This document shows positions 55,175 through 63,925 of a stretch of 64,000 bases of DNA, in pieces; the stretch's first letter is position 1, and each line of letters begins with the position of its first letter. The notes under the pieces were generated by a model. It saw only the letters and a program-made list of their open reading frames with translations. It was not told the origin of the DNA and searched no databases. A program made the position numbers and the translations under genes. This DNA comes from Anaerolineales bacterium (GTDB lineage: Bacteria; Chloroflexota; Anaerolineae; Anaerolineales; E44-bin32), in NCBI GenBank assembly GCA_029210945.1, contig JARGGH010000006.1:30669-94668 (forward strand), in the 5' to 3' direction.

Positions 55175-56212
55175 ATGATGGCAAGAATATTTGATGTCGT
55201 CGAGTATCCAAACGAAATGCAGGAGGAGATCGTTCATCGTTTCCCGGAGGACACCTCCGGCGATTTCCGCATCGGAAGCCAGGTAATCGTTCGCGAATCA
55301 CAGAACGCAGTCTTTTATCGTGACGGCAAGGCTCTCGACGTTTTCGGACCCGGGCGACACACGATCACCACCGCGAACATCCCGCTCTTGGTGGATTTTA
55401 TCGGCAAAGCATTCGGGGATCGAACACCATTCACCGCAGAAGTCTTCTTCGTCTCGATGCGGGAATTCGCAGATCAAAAATGGGGCACACCGCAACCGAT
55501 CCTTGTGCGCAACCCGGGCATGGGTTTGGGTGTCGCTTTGCTCCAGGGGTTCGGGACCTACAGTTACCAGGTCTCTGATCCGCAGCAGTTCGTCACCCAG
55601 ATCGTCGGCGTGACCGGCACGTACTCCACCAAAGACATCCAGGCGCGTTTGCGATCGATGTTGCTCTCCAAACTTTCCGATCTGTTGGGTGAGACGACCG
55701 GCGTGAGCACAGTTCCCGAGCTGATCTCCTTGGTTGAGGAGATGGGATCGGCGGTACGCGCGAAGGCTCAGGATGATTTCAAGGCGATCGGGCTGACGCT
55801 CAAGTCGTTCTACATAGAAAATATCAAGCCGTCAGACAAATCCGCTGAAGAACTGCGGGCGATGGGCATGCTCGATATGACCACGTACACTCAACTGCAG
55901 GCTGCGGATGCGATGCGCGATGCTGCTCAAAACCCCTCCGGGGGCGCCGGGTTGACGGCGGGTATTGGCGCCGGCATGGGCATCGGGGATGCGATCGCTG
56001 GATCGCTGCGTAAGGTTGGTCAGCCGGGCGAGGGCGGCGCGGAAGTGCCGGCAATTCCTGACGTGATGACCCCGAGCGAGGCGGCGACATACTTGCGCGT
56101 CGCTGAGGAGGATGTTGTGTCCGCCATCGAGGGCGGACAACTGAAAGCCAAGAAGATCGGCAATGCCTTCCGGATCTCGAAGGAAGCGCTCGAGGAATTC
56201 CTTAACAGCTGA
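55175..56212 (+). CDS. SPFH (virion core-like) domain protein fused to excisionase-type HTH
   Basis: A 345-residue protein. Residues about 10-225 form an SPFH/YdjI-type domain (RIGSQVIVRESQNAVFYRDGKALDVFGPGRHTITTANIPLL). A Gly/Ala-rich linker (SGGAGLTAGIGAGMGIGDAIAG) follows. Residues about 293-345 are a helix-turn-helix of the excisionase/HTH_17 class (MTPSEAATYLRVAEEDVVSAIEGGQLKAKKIGNAFRISKEALEEFL), normally a DNA- or peptide-binding module. GAGGAGG precedes the ATG. An SPFH scaffold with a C-terminal HTH is unusual; SHOCT or zinc-ribbon tails are more common. Confidence 0.9.
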   Translation: MMARIFDVVEYPNEMQEEIVHRFPEDTSGDFRIGSQVIVRESQNAVFYRDGKALDVFGPGRHTITTANIPLLVDFIGKAFGDRTPFTAEVFFVSMREFADQKWGTPQPILVRNPGMGLGVALLQGFGTYSYQVSDPQQFVTQIVGVTGTYSTKDIQARLRSMLLSKLSDLLGETTGVSTVPELISLVEEMGSAVRAKAQDDFKAIGLTLKSFYIENIKPSDKSAEELRAMGMLDMTTYTQLQAADAMRDAAQNPSGGAGLTAGIGAGMGIGDAIAGSLRKVGQPGEGGAEVPAIPDVMTPSEAATYLRVAEEDVVSAIEGGQLKAKKIGNAFRISKEALEEFLNS

Positions 56213-56240
56213 TCCTGCTTCTCACTAAGGAATAAAAACA

Positions 56241-56268
56241 GCCCGGGGTCATTACCGTGACCCCGGGC
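56241..56268. terminator. Bidirectional terminator between SPFH and NERD genes
   Basis: A perfect 11-bp stem GCCCGGGGTCA/TGACCCCGGGC with a 6-nt loop. It is flanked by AAAAACA on one side and CGTTTCTT on the other, between convergent genes. Confidence 0.85.
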
Positions 56269-56299
56269 CGTTTCTTAGAAGCCGCTGTGTGGCGGCTGT

Positions 56300-56986
56300 T
56301 CAGCCGCTCACGTTCTTGGCCAGCCGCCGGACAGCCTCTCGATCGAGGGATTTACCCCGTTCAAGGCTCCGAATCAGGTCTTTAAGTTTCTTGCGGTGAA
56401 TCGCAAGAATGGGCGCGGAATCTACATCGAGAACTGTGTCTCCAGCGATGAACACAACGATTGCATCCGTGTTCAGCTCGTCGGCATCACCCAAATTTCT
56501 CTCGAGACTTTTGTCGAGTGCCTTGAGCTCGCGCGCCGCTTCTTTCTCGAATCCCCGCAGTACCCGCTCGCGATTCCAGAGTGAGAACCGTCCCCTTGGC
56601 TTTGTATGGTACCAGTTGCCATCTTGATACCTGACCTCGCCTTTCTCCCAACGCGGGATCAGTGCGAAGATGCCTTCCGGCGCGACCAGCACATGGTCAC
56701 TGCCCAGCAGGTAGTGGAAGGTCGCATAACGATCGTCGAGGCCTTTCAAGGAGGCGTCGAGCACCTGGTCGATGCGCGGTTCACGCCCGAAACGATTGAA
56801 CAGCGCCGTCCCGATCTGTGAAAACAGGCCGCCGATCAACATCATGATCAGAGCCGGCATGACTAGACTCGGATTCCAGAACACCAGCGCAGCGGCGACG
56901 ATCGTAGTGCCGAGGCCTGCAAACATCAGCGTGCGACCAACACGGCCATTGCGATGGATGAGCCGGGAATTCGAAAACTGCTGCAT
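56300..56986 (-). CDS. Two-TM protein with NERD-like domain
   Basis: A 228-residue protein with two N-terminal membrane helices (TLMFAGLGTTIVAAALVFW, LVMPALIMMLIGGLFSQIGTALF) and a cytoplasmic domain resembling NERD (nuclease-related): HVLVAPEGIFALIPRWEKGEVRYQDGNWYHT, then a helical AARELKALDKSLERNL and TDAIVVFIAGDTVLDV. Whether it retains nuclease activity is doubtful; I see no clean PD-(D/E)XK set. It starts 2 bp after fabF, so it is cotranscribed. Confidence 0.75.
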   Translation of the reverse strand: MQQFSNSRLIHRNGRVGRTLMFAGLGTTIVAAALVFWNPSLVMPALIMMLIGGLFSQIGTALFNRFGREPRIDQVLDASLKGLDDRYATFHYLLGSDHVLVAPEGIFALIPRWEKGEVRYQDGNWYHTKPRGRFSLWNRERVLRGFEKEAARELKALDKSLERNLGDADELNTDAIVVFIAGDTVLDVDSAPILAIHRKKLKDLIRSLERGKSLDREAVRRLAKNVSG

Positions 56987-56988
56987 GC

Positions 56989-58245
56989 TTACTCCGATCT
57001 CCTGATGACGAGGCAGGCATTCTGGCCGCCGAGTCCGAACGAGTTTGAAAGGATGTTGTCGACCCGTGCTTCACGACCGAGCTCCGGGACGTAATCGAGA
57101 TCTAACTCCGGATCTGGATTTTCGTAGTTAATCGTAGGGTGGATCATCCCGTTTTCAATCGTCAGGATCGAGGCGATCGCTTCGATCGCCCCGGAAGCGC
57201 CCATTGCGTGACCAATCATCGATTTTGTTGATGAAATCGGAATTTGGTAGGCCTGCTCACCGAACAACTTCTTGATCGCCACGGTCTCTGTCGCATCATT
57301 CGCCAGCGTTGAAGTGCCGTGGGCGTTGATGTAGTCGATCTCTTCAGGCTGCAGACCAGCGTCTTGCATGGCCAGGCGCATCGTGCGGACGGCCCCCTCG
57401 CCGGATGGGTCTGGGGCTGCGATGTGAAATGCGTCGCTTGAGGAGGCGAACCCCCCGATTTCCGCACGGATGCGTGCCCCCCGTGCTCTTGCATGCTCCT
57501 CGCTCTCAAGAATCAGGCACGCAGCGCCTTCCGAGAGGACGAAACCCTCCCGTTTTGCATCAAATGGGCGTGAAGCTCTGGTCGGCGCATCGTTGAAGCT
57601 GGTCGGCAGGGCCCGCATCGCGCAGAAACCTGCCATGATGAAATGTAAGATAATTGCCTCTGTCCCACCGGCCACGATCAGGTCTGCCCATCCGTTGCGG
57701 ATTGCCTGTGCAGCCTCACCTACAGTCTGGGTGCCTGTTGCACAGGCGGTCGTAATCGTCGTGTTCGGGCCGGCGGCACCGGTAAGTTGTGAAACGTGAA
57801 AGCTGACCATGTTCGGGAGCGTGGCAGGTAACACGAAGGGATTAACGCGCGCCAGCCCACGGGTGCGGAGTGTCTCGATGCCTTCGTAGCCACGATCCCA
57901 TCCGCCGATCGCGGTTCCAAAATACACGCCAACCCGCTCCGGGTCAGGAAGGGGGGTGGATAACCCTGCGTCCTCGATCGCTTTAATCGCGGCAACGGTG
58001 CCGAATCGTGAAGCGCGCGACATGCGCCGCGCATCCTTGGGATCGATATAATCGCGATCGTCGAAATCGAGTATTTCCCCGGCAATTTTGCACGGCAGCT
58101 GATCGGGATCGAATTGGGTCAACCTGCCAATCCCCGATTCCCCGGCGACGAGTCGCTTCCAGAAAATGTCAGGCTGCGAACCCAGGCAGGTTTCTAATCC
58201 GATCCCGGTGACGACGACCTTTTTGCGGGCTTGAGTTTCTTTCAT
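56989..58245 (-). CDS. fabF: 3-oxoacyl-ACP synthase II
   Basis: A 418-residue condensing enzyme of fatty-acid elongation. Cys168 in TITTACATGT, His in NAHGTSTLANDA and His in SMIGHAMGASGAIEA form the catalytic triad, and the C-terminus has NSFGLGGQNACLVI. It starts 4 bp after plsX. Acyl carrier protein is encoded elsewhere in the window (36380-36616). Confidence 0.96.
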   Translation of the reverse strand: MKETQARKKVVVTGIGLETCLGSQPDIFWKRLVAGESGIGRLTQFDPDQLPCKIAGEILDFDDRDYIDPKDARRMSRASRFGTVAAIKAIEDAGLSTPLPDPERVGVYFGTAIGGWDRGYEGIETLRTRGLARVNPFVLPATLPNMVSFHVSQLTGAAGPNTTITTACATGTQTVGEAAQAIRNGWADLIVAGGTEAIILHFIMAGFCAMRALPTSFNDAPTRASRPFDAKREGFVLSEGAACLILESEEHARARGARIRAEIGGFASSSDAFHIAAPDPSGEGAVRTMRLAMQDAGLQPEEIDYINAHGTSTLANDATETVAIKKLFGEQAYQIPISSTKSMIGHAMGASGAIEAIASILTIENGMIHPTINYENPDPELDLDYVPELGREARVDNILSNSFGLGGQNACLVIRRSE

Positions 58246-58249
58246 TTCG

Positions 58250-59257
58250 CTACCCTTCGACCCGGGCCAGGCGTGTCTGGATTACGCTCCGGGTCATCTC
58301 AAGCACACCGGCATCCACAGCCTGCCGGGCGACCCTGATGGCGTTTACAAGTGCATAGGCATCCGAGCGGCCATGCCCGATGAAGACCAGCCCATCGATG
58401 CCAAGCAGAGGCGCAGCGCCATATTCGGCAGGGTCCAGAATCTTGCGCACACGGCGGAAAGCAGGCTTGGCCAGCATGCCGCCCAACGCTGTCAGCGGAT
58501 TGGACGTGATCTCGTCACGCACCGTTTCCAACAGAAACTTGGCGACAGCTTCGCTCGTCTTCAGGAAGATATTGCCCGCGAAACCATCGGTGATGACGAC
58601 GTCTGCTGCACCGGCGAAGACCTCCTTCGGCTCTACATTTCCGAGGAAGTTCACCCCTGAATCCTCGAGCAGAGGGTACGCCTCTTTGACGAGTTGGTTG
58701 CCCTTGCCGGGCTCTTCGCCGTTTGAGAGCAGGCCCACGCGGGGGGTCTGGATGTCAAATGCACCCTGAACATAGGCGGAGCCCATCAGCGCAAACTGCG
58801 CCAGATACTCAGCTTTGCAGTCGGTGTTCGCGCCGATGTCGATCATGACGGTGTAGCCCTCGGCGACTGGAAAGGCTGCCGTTAGGCCGGGGCGTTTCAC
58901 GCCTTTGATTCTTCCAAGGCGGAAGAGCGCGTTGGCCATCGCTCCACCGGTGTTGCCAGCGGTTACAAATGCATCCGCCCGGCCTTCATTGACCATATCC
59001 ATACCGACCGCCATAGAGTTCTCGGCTTTTCCGCGGGCTGTGCGTGCGGGTTTGTCGGTCATTTCCAGGACTTCCGGTGCATGCAGAAATTCAATCTGTT
59101 CAAGATTTCCGCCCATTTCGAGGGCTTTCTGCTTCAGCAATTGCTCCGGGCCGCATAGAATCACCGGCTCTCCCCACCGCGTATACGCGTCTAAGGCTGC
59201 GGAGACTTCGGGGGCAGGGTGCGTATCGCTGCCCATCGCATCCAATATGATTCGCAT
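58250..59257 (-). CDS. plsX: Phosphate acyltransferase PlsX
   Basis: A 335-residue enzyme transferring acyl groups from ACP to phosphate for phospholipid synthesis. MRIILDAMGSDTHPAPEVSAALDA, SMAVGMDMVNEGRADAFVTAGNTGG, GANTDCKAEYLAQFALMGS and VITDGFAGNIFLKTSEA are family signatures. GGGAG lies 9 bp before the ATG. It leads plsX-fabF-NERD. A TACAAT at 59307-59312 on the minus strand may be its -10, but no -35 is clear. Confidence 0.96.
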   Translation of the reverse strand: MRIILDAMGSDTHPAPEVSAALDAYTRWGEPVILCGPEQLLKQKALEMGGNLEQIEFLHAPEVLEMTDKPARTARGKAENSMAVGMDMVNEGRADAFVTAGNTGGAMANALFRLGRIKGVKRPGLTAAFPVAEGYTVMIDIGANTDCKAEYLAQFALMGSAYVQGAFDIQTPRVGLLSNGEEPGKGNQLVKEAYPLLEDSGVNFLGNVEPKEVFAGAADVVITDGFAGNIFLKTSEAVAKFLLETVRDEITSNPLTALGGMLAKPAFRRVRKILDPAEYGAAPLLGIDGLVFIGHGRSDAYALVNAIRVARQAVDAGVLEMTRSVIQTRLARVEG

Positions 59258-59350
59258 CTTAGGGGCTCCCTCGCTTCCGTGAGCATGTTGAGATCATCGC
59301 TGCTTGATTGTACCCGGCAGAATCTGATAAAAAAGGTTCCTGATAGAGCT

Positions 59351-59370
59351 CCAGACGTGGCCAGACGTGG
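59351..59370 (+). repeat. Tandem 10-bp repeat before the tRNA promoter
   Basis: CCAGACGTGG occurs twice head to tail, directly 4 bp upstream of the tRNA-Leu -35 box. It might be a regulator or UP-type site, or chance. Confidence 0.6.
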
Positions 59371-59374
59371 CCGG

Positions 59375-59402
59375 TTGACATTCCTGTGGCGTGGGCTATA
59401 AT
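59375..59402 (+). promoter_or_regulatory. Consensus sigma70 promoter of tRNA-Leu
   Basis: Perfect TTGACA (59375-59380), 16-bp spacer, perfect TATAAT (59397-59402), 24 bp before the tRNA. This is the strongest promoter match in the window. Confidence 0.85.
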
Positions 59403-59426
59403 ACCGCCGCTCGAACTCAACTTGCT

Positions 59427-59508
59427 GCGCTGGTGCTGGAATTGGCAGACAGGCATGGTTGAGGGCCATGTGCCGAAAGGCGTGCGGGTTCAACTCCCGC
59501 CCAGCGCA
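59427..59508 (+). tRNA. tRNA-Leu (anticodon GAG)
   Basis: The 82-nt gene folds as a class II tRNA. The acceptor stem is GCGCTGG/CCAGCGC with discriminator A59508. The anticodon arm is CATGG-TTGAGGG-CCATG with GAG at 59461-59463, followed by a long variable arm (TGCC GAAA GGC). The T arm is GCGGG-TTCAACT-CCCGC. The 3' CCA is not encoded. It decodes CUC/CUU. Confidence 0.97.
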
Positions 59509-59573
59509 CTGACGGGGTCGCATCACGGATGCGGCCCTTTTCATTCCCGGGCGGGATGATCGGGTTGATTCGG

Positions 59574-60320
59574 TTAATGCTGGAGGATCTGGGAAAGAAA
59601 TAGTTTTGTCCGTTCCTCCTGGGGATTGTTAAATAGGTCATGAGGCGTCGTGTGCTCAACGATCAGCCCTTCGTCCATGAAAATGATCTCATCGGCAGCG
59701 GCGCGCGCAAAACCCATCTCATGAGAGACTACCAGCATCGTCATACCTTCTTTTGCAAGATCAAGCATCACATCCAGCACTTCCTTGATCATCTCGGGGT
59801 CAAGCGCGCTGGTGGGTTCGTCAAAAAGCATGATCTTGGGATCCATAGCAAGCGCGCGGGCGATTGCGACACGCTGCTGCTGACCTCCGGATAATTGCCC
59901 CGGATAGACATCTGCCTTTTCCGGGATGCCGACCCGGACCAGTTGTCTCATGGCTACTTCTTCTGCTTCTTCCTTCGAGCGCTGACGGACCACCTTTTGT
60001 GCAAGAACCACGTTTTCCAGCGCGGTAAGATGCGGGAACAGGTTGAACAGCTGGAAGACCATCCCGATTTCAGCGCGGACCTTATTGAGCTGTTTTTGAT
60101 TGGTCGTGAGCAGTTCACCGTCGATCCAGACCTCACCGCTGGAAGGTGTCTCGAGGTGATTTACACAACGCAAGAGGGTTGATTTTCCGGATCCGCTTGG
60201 TCCGATGATAACGATTACTTTGCCGCGCTCTACGGAAAGGCTTACTCCGTTCAGCGCGCGAACAGACCCAAAATGTTTGTGCAGGTCATTGACGGCGATA
60301 ATGTCTTCGCGATTATTCAT
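59574..60320 (-). CDS. Amino-acid ABC transporter ATP-binding protein (GlnQ type)
   Basis: A 248-residue ATPase. Walker [11 protein letters not shown]-loop [17 protein letters not shown], signature [15 protein letters not shown], Walker [16 protein letters not shown] and the switch [14 protein letters not shown] are intact. The polar amino-acid transporter branch is recognised by the [13 protein letters not shown] and [24 protein letters not shown] blocks. It overlaps the permease gene by 8 bp and is the last gene of the operon. Confidence 0.95.
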   Translation of the reverse strand: MNNREDIIAVNDLHKHFGSVRALNGVSLSVERGKVIVIIGPSGSGKSTLLRCVNHLETPSSGEVWIDGELLTTNQKQLNKVRAEIGMVFQLFNLFPHLTALENVVLAQKVVRQRSKEEAEEVAMRQLVRVGIPEKADVYPGQLSGGQQQRVAIARALAMDPKIMLFDEPTSALDPEMIKEVLDVMLDLAKEGMTMLVVSHEMGFARAAADEIIFMDEGLIVEHTTPHDLFNNPQEERTKLFLSQILQH

Positions 60321-61188
60321 GGCGGCGCAGCCTTCTTTCGAACGATTGGACCAGGAGAGATAAAACGACCGTCATCGTGAGGTACATCGTGGACAGGGTC
60401 ACATAGGCTTCCCGGAAGCGGAATGTGCTGCCGGCGTATAAGCGCGCCACCTGGGTGATATCACGCACAGCGAGGACGGACACGAGCGACGAGTCCTTTA
60501 CCATGGCGACGAAATCATTGCCTAATGCGGGCAAAACGTTGCGGATTGCCTGCGGCAGGATGATGTAGCGCATGGCTTGCGCATAGCTCATTCCAACAGA
60601 GCGTGCCGCCTCCATCTGGCCGCGTCCGATCGATTGAATTCCAGCACGGAAGATCTCAGCTAAGAACGCCCCATATGTAACTGACAGCGCAACAATTGCG
60701 CGCACGTTCATCGGGATGCCCTGATTGTTAAATTCAGTCAGGAAGGATCCGACCTTCTCCGCGCCGAAGCTTTTCAACCAGAGCCCTAACGAGTTGAGGC
60801 CTTCGACGGCAGCGGGGACACCAACAAGCGCGATGAAGAAGATCAGGACGAGCATCGGTATGCCGCGGATGAGTTCGACGTACAATCTGGCGATATTGTT
60901 CAGGATAATGCTCTTCGAGATGCGTGCAAGCCCGGTGAGCAATCCCAGTAGAAGCGCCAGTGAATATGCAATTAATGAAGTTCGGATGGTGATCTGGATG
61001 CCGCGATAAATAAACTCGAAGGCTTCCCGGTAATTTTCTTTAGTTAAGATGATATAAGCGGCATAAATCGCGATTAAGATGAGTGCTGCAAACCAGTACG
61101 GGAACTCTCTGATCCGTTCAGATGCACTTTTCTCCTCACCGCCAAATTCTGGTACGTCGACTTCAATGTGGGTAGGTTGATCCGCCAC
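60313..61188 (-). CDS. Amino-acid ABC transporter permease
   Basis: A 291-residue HisMQ-type permease. One extra helix near the N-terminus ([16 protein letters not shown]) precedes the usual five. The EAA loop is visible as [36 protein letters not shown] 61188 has GAGGAGG 5 bp upstream. It likely acts as a homodimer, since only one permease gene is present here. Confidence 0.93.
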   Translation of the reverse strand: MADQPTHIEVDVPEFGGEEKSASERIREFPYWFAALILIAIYAAYIILTKENYREAFEFIYRGIQITIRTSLIAYSLALLLGLLTGLARISKSIILNNIARLYVELIRGIPMLVLIFFIALVGVPAAVEGLNSLGLWLKSFGAEKVGSFLTEFNNQGIPMNVRAIVALSVTYGAFLAEIFRAGIQSIGRGQMEAARSVGMSYAQAMRYIILPQAIRNVLPALGNDFVAMVKDSSLVSVLAVRDITQVARLYAGSTFRFREAYVTLSTMYLTMTVVLSLLVQSFERRLRRHE

Positions 61189-61211
61189 ACTTTCCTCCTC
61201 GGTCAGTTAGC

Positions 61212-61250
61212 AACCAGTGTGCAGGGGCATAATACCCCTGCACACTGGTT
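61212..61250 (-). other. Long stem-loop between binding-protein and permease genes
   Basis: A perfect 16-bp inverted repeat AACCAGTGTGCAGGGG/CCCCTGCACACTGGTT with a 7-nt loop, in the 125-bp gap. On the minus transcript no T-tract follows (GCTAACTGACC), so it is more likely a 3' stabiliser or attenuator that raises binding-protein mRNA over permease mRNA than a full terminator. Confidence 0.8.
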
Positions 61251-61313
61251 ATATTTCTTCTCTAAATCCCCAGAACTTCGAGAGGAAGTGATGGAGATTT
61301 ATTGCCGGTCGAT

Positions 61314-62894
61314 CTAACCAAGGTCGTCATACGTGATATCGAAATCCGGTCCGAAGTACCTGGTGTTGACCTCCTGCAGGAAGCCGTTGTCCATCAATTC
61401 CTGGAGGGCTGCGTTGACCGGTTCAACCAGTTCACTGCCCTTGGGGAAGATGAAACCCAGTTGATCGCTGGAAAGCGACGGCCCGACGAGCTTGAGCACA
61501 TCGGCGTTCTCGCCCAGGTATCCCTGGCCAGCGACCTCGTCGATGATGACGGCGTCGATGTCACCGGAGATGAGCGCCTGGACGGCAAACGGGAACTGCT
61601 CGAAGGCCTGGATGCGGTCTTCAGGCAGGAACTGCGAAGCTGTCTCGTAGTTGGTCGTGCCTGTTTGTGTGCCGAGCTTGAGGTCTTCATTGTCGACGAT
61701 GTCCTGGATACTCTCGATGCGTTCCTCATCGATGCGCACGAGCAGGCGCTGTTCGATGTTGATATAGCCTTCGGAGAAGTCGACGACCTCGGCACGGTCT
61801 TCCGTGATGGTGATGCCGTCGGCGGCGGCGTCGAACTGCCCATCAGAGACAGCCTGGATCATGCCTTCCCATGCAGCTTCAACGTAGTTGGGGGTGCAGT
61901 TGAGCAGCCGGCAGATCTCATCCCAGACTTCATAATCCCAGCCAGCGGGTTCACCGGTCTCGGGATCGATGTAGTTGAAGGGCAGATACGCGTTCTCAAC
62001 CGCGATCGTCACGTCTTGTCCGCCCAGGTCGGGGAGCGCACCTTCCTCCTCCGGCGGGAAGAGATCGTCATAGCTGATTGTGAAATCGGGTCCGAAGTAG
62101 CGCGCATTGACCTCGCTCAAGAAACCGTTTTGAGCGAGCTCTTCGATCGCAGCGTTGACAGGCTCAACAAGATCGGAACCTTTGGGGAAAATGAAACCGA
62201 GCTGGTCACTGGAAAGCGACGGCCCGACGAGCTTGAGCACATCGGCGTTCTCGCCCAGGTATCCCTGGCCAGCGACCTCGTCGATGATGACGGCGTCGAT
62301 GTCACCGGAGATGAGCGCCTGGACGGCAAACGGGAACTGCTCGAAAGCCTGGATGCGGTCTTCAGGCAGGAACTGCGAAGCCGTCTCGTAGTTGGTCGTG
62401 CCTGTTTGTGTGCCGAGCTTGAGGTCTTCATTGTCGACGATGTCCTGGATACTCTCGATGCGTTCCTCATCGATGCGCACGAGCAGGCGCTGTTCGATGT
62501 TGATATAGCCTTCGGAGAAGTCGACGACCTCGGCACGGTCTTCCGTGATGGTGATGCCGTCGGCGGCGGCGTCGAACTGCCCATCAGAGACAGCCTGGAT
62601 CATGCCTTCCCATGCAGCTTCAACGTAGTTGGGGGTGCAGTTGAGCAGCCGGCAGATCTCATCCCAGACTTCATAATCCCAGCCAGCGGGTTCACCGGTC
62701 TCGGGATCGATGTAGTTGAAGGGCAGATACGCGTTCTCAACCGCGATCGTCACTTCCTGCCCGCCCAGGTCTGGCAAGCCCGACGGCGGTTCCGGCGGCG
62801 GACCCTCTTCGGTCGCTTCCGGTGTTGCTTGTGCGCATGCTCCTAACAGGAGCGCGGTAATGACCACAAGCCAAAAATAACTGAATCTCTTCAT
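61314..62894 (-). CDS. Tandem-duplicated amino-acid binding lipoprotein of the ABC transporter
   Basis: A 526-residue lipoprotein (lipobox LLLGAC, Cys20 region) with a short Pro/Glu linker, then two complete SBP_bac_3 domains in one chain, joined by FPPEEEGA. Each unit is about 247 residues and begins LPDLGGQ(E/D)VTIAVENAYLPFNYIDPETG. Both retain the ligand-pocket blocks (AAADGITITEDRAEVVDFSEGY, GTQTGTTNYE, DAVIIDEVAGQGYL). GGAGGAGG lies just before ATG 62894. The two copies are nearly identical at the DNA level over about 540 bp and diverge in the last third. Confidence 0.95.
   Translation of the reverse strand: MKRFSYFWLVVITALLLGACAQATPEATEEGPPPEPPSGLPDLGGQEVTIAVENAYLPFNYIDPETGEPAGWDYEVWDEICRLLNCTPNYVEAAWEGMIQAVSDGQFDAAADGITITEDRAEVVDFSEGYINIEQRLLVRIDEERIESIQDIVDNEDLKLGTQTGTTNYETASQFLPEDRIQAFEQFPFAVQALISGDIDAVIIDEVAGQGYLGENADVLKLVGPSLSSDQLGFIFPKGSDLVEPVNAAIEELAQNGFLSEVNARYFGPDFTISYDDLFPPEEEGALPDLGGQDVTIAVENAYLPFNYIDPETGEPAGWDYEVWDEICRLLNCTPNYVEAAWEGMIQAVSDGQFDAAADGITITEDRAEVVDFSEGYINIEQRLLVRIDEERIESIQDIVDNEDLKLGTQTGTTNYETASQFLPEDRIQAFEQFPFAVQALISGDIDAVIIDEVAGQGYLGENADVLKLVGPSLSSDQLGFIFPKGSELVEPVNAALQELMDNGFLQEVNTRYFGPDFDITYDDLG
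61471..62012 (-). repeat. Internal direct repeat, copy encoding the C-terminal binding domain
   Basis: Matches 62212-62753 at a constant offset of 741 bp (247 codons). Reading both line by line I find two mismatches, near 61605 and 61641. Confidence 0.93.
62212..62753 (-). repeat. Internal direct repeat, copy encoding the N-terminal binding domain
   Basis: Partner of the repeat at 61471-62012. Outside the tract the copies drop abruptly to clearly diverged sequence on the low-coordinate side (62061-62211 versus 61320-61470). Confidence 0.93.
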
Positions 62895-63045
62895 CTTTTC
62901 CTCCTCCTTATGGAGATTTCTTATTGGCGACATAACCATAATTCGAAATTGACTGGACCGCACCTCCTTTGGCATACAAGGCCCTTGACCATGGAGTACG
63001 AGTAAAAGCTGATACGTCCGGTCAAGGATGGGCAACAAACTTGAA

Positions 63046-63074
63046 TGTATAAGATATCGAAAGAATGCCTGTAA
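63046..63074 (-). promoter_or_regulatory. Possible promoter of the ABC transporter operon
   Basis: Minus strand TTACAG (63069-63074), 17 bp, TATACA (63046-63051) in the 247-bp gap before the binding-protein gene; the leader would be about 145 nt. The -35 is weak. I see nothing else in this gap. Confidence 0.35.
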
Positions 63075-63141
63075 TGCAAGCAAATTACGCGATATGTTTT
63101 CATCCGGAGTTTCAACCGAGAACGCCCGGTGGACGATGATG

Positions 63142-63903
63142 CTATTCTGGAATCTGAATTTCGATTGTAATTCGCGCGGGGTCGATTGGCAAAAGCTGAC
63201 TCGCGATGGAAGCGAGCTGGTACGGAGATGGGGAGGTGTAGGCGTGTTCGGGGACCAGCGAGGTAAGGAGTGTCAGTTCAGGCGTGCGTCCAATTGAGGC
63301 TGCGCTCTCCGTCAGCGATGTCAGCAGACGGGCCTGCATGCGTAGAGATGCAAGTGGTTGATCCTTTAGCAGCGTTAGCGCGCCGATCGCGGCCGCCCCA
63401 TTGAGGTCTTGACTGTCAAGGATGACGCCGCCGACGTAATCGATGAGAACAGCAAATCCTTCCTCGTCTAGCACAACGAACCCATGAATGGGGTAGGGAG
63501 CTAGCTCTGCGAGCGAAGTCAAGAAACTGGCGCCGTAATCCGGGGGTTCGAACAATGAGAAGCGCTCTTGAAGAGAAGCCTTACCACCATCCAGCGTCAT
63601 TGTGACCGGCACGCCCAATAGGTGAACTTCTTTGTCAGGAGGTTCGAAACTGGCTAACCAGAGCGCTTGAAGCTGCGGCTCCTTCAGCGATAAGTCGTCC
63701 ACGCCAAAAATGACTACCGTGATCTGCTTTTCGGAAAATGGCGCCTGCGTTTCCTGGACGGGCAGTCCGGTTGGAGTTGAGGAGCTGTTGTCGGGCCGGG
63801 ATCGGGAGAAGTCGTCACGCAGCAAGACACTCGCTACACCGGCTGCAAAACAGACAATAGCAACGAGCAGGATATAGATCGCTGAGGAACGGTTTCGCGT
63901 CAT
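63142..63903 (-). CDS. Divergent LytR-CpsA-Psr (LCP)-like membrane protein
   Basis: A 253-residue protein with one N-terminal membrane helix (AIYILLVAIVCFAAGVASVLL), a Ser/Thr/Pro-rich stretch and an extracytoplasmic domain. The order resembles LCP proteins: ITVVIFGVDD, then ALWLASFEPPDKEVHLLGVPVTMTL, FVVLDEEGFAVLIDYVGGVILDS. LCP enzymes attach polymers to the wall. The usual arginines of the pyrophosphate site are mostly missing (LLGVPVTMTL instead of SIPRD), so it may be inactive or altered. An in-frame TAA at 63922-63924 shows that ATG 63903 is a natural first start. Confidence 0.7.
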   Translation of the reverse strand: MTRNRSSAIYILLVAIVCFAAGVASVLLRDDFSRSRPDNSSSTPTGLPVQETQAPFSEKQITVVIFGVDDLSLKEPQLQALWLASFEPPDKEVHLLGVPVTMTLDGGKASLQERFSLFEPPDYGASFLTSLAELAPYPIHGFVVLDEEGFAVLIDYVGGVILDSQDLNGAAAIGALTLLKDQPLASLRMQARLLTSLTESAASIGRTPELTLLTSLVPEHAYTSPSPYQLASIASQLLPIDPARITIEIQIPE

Positions 63904-63925
63904 GACCTCCGCCGGGGCAACTTAA

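Noticed and set aside
61302..62846. A 514-codon open frame antisense to the tandem binding-protein gene
   Set aside because: It mirrors the duplicated gene and repeats with the same 741-bp period. Its openness follows from the codon usage of the real gene, and there is no ribosome site or family resemblance.
63028..63297. Plus-strand 89-codon frame between the binding-protein and LCP-like genes
   Set aside because: It overlaps the LCP-like coding region on the other strand, has no ribosome site and unusual composition; the gap is more likely regulatory.
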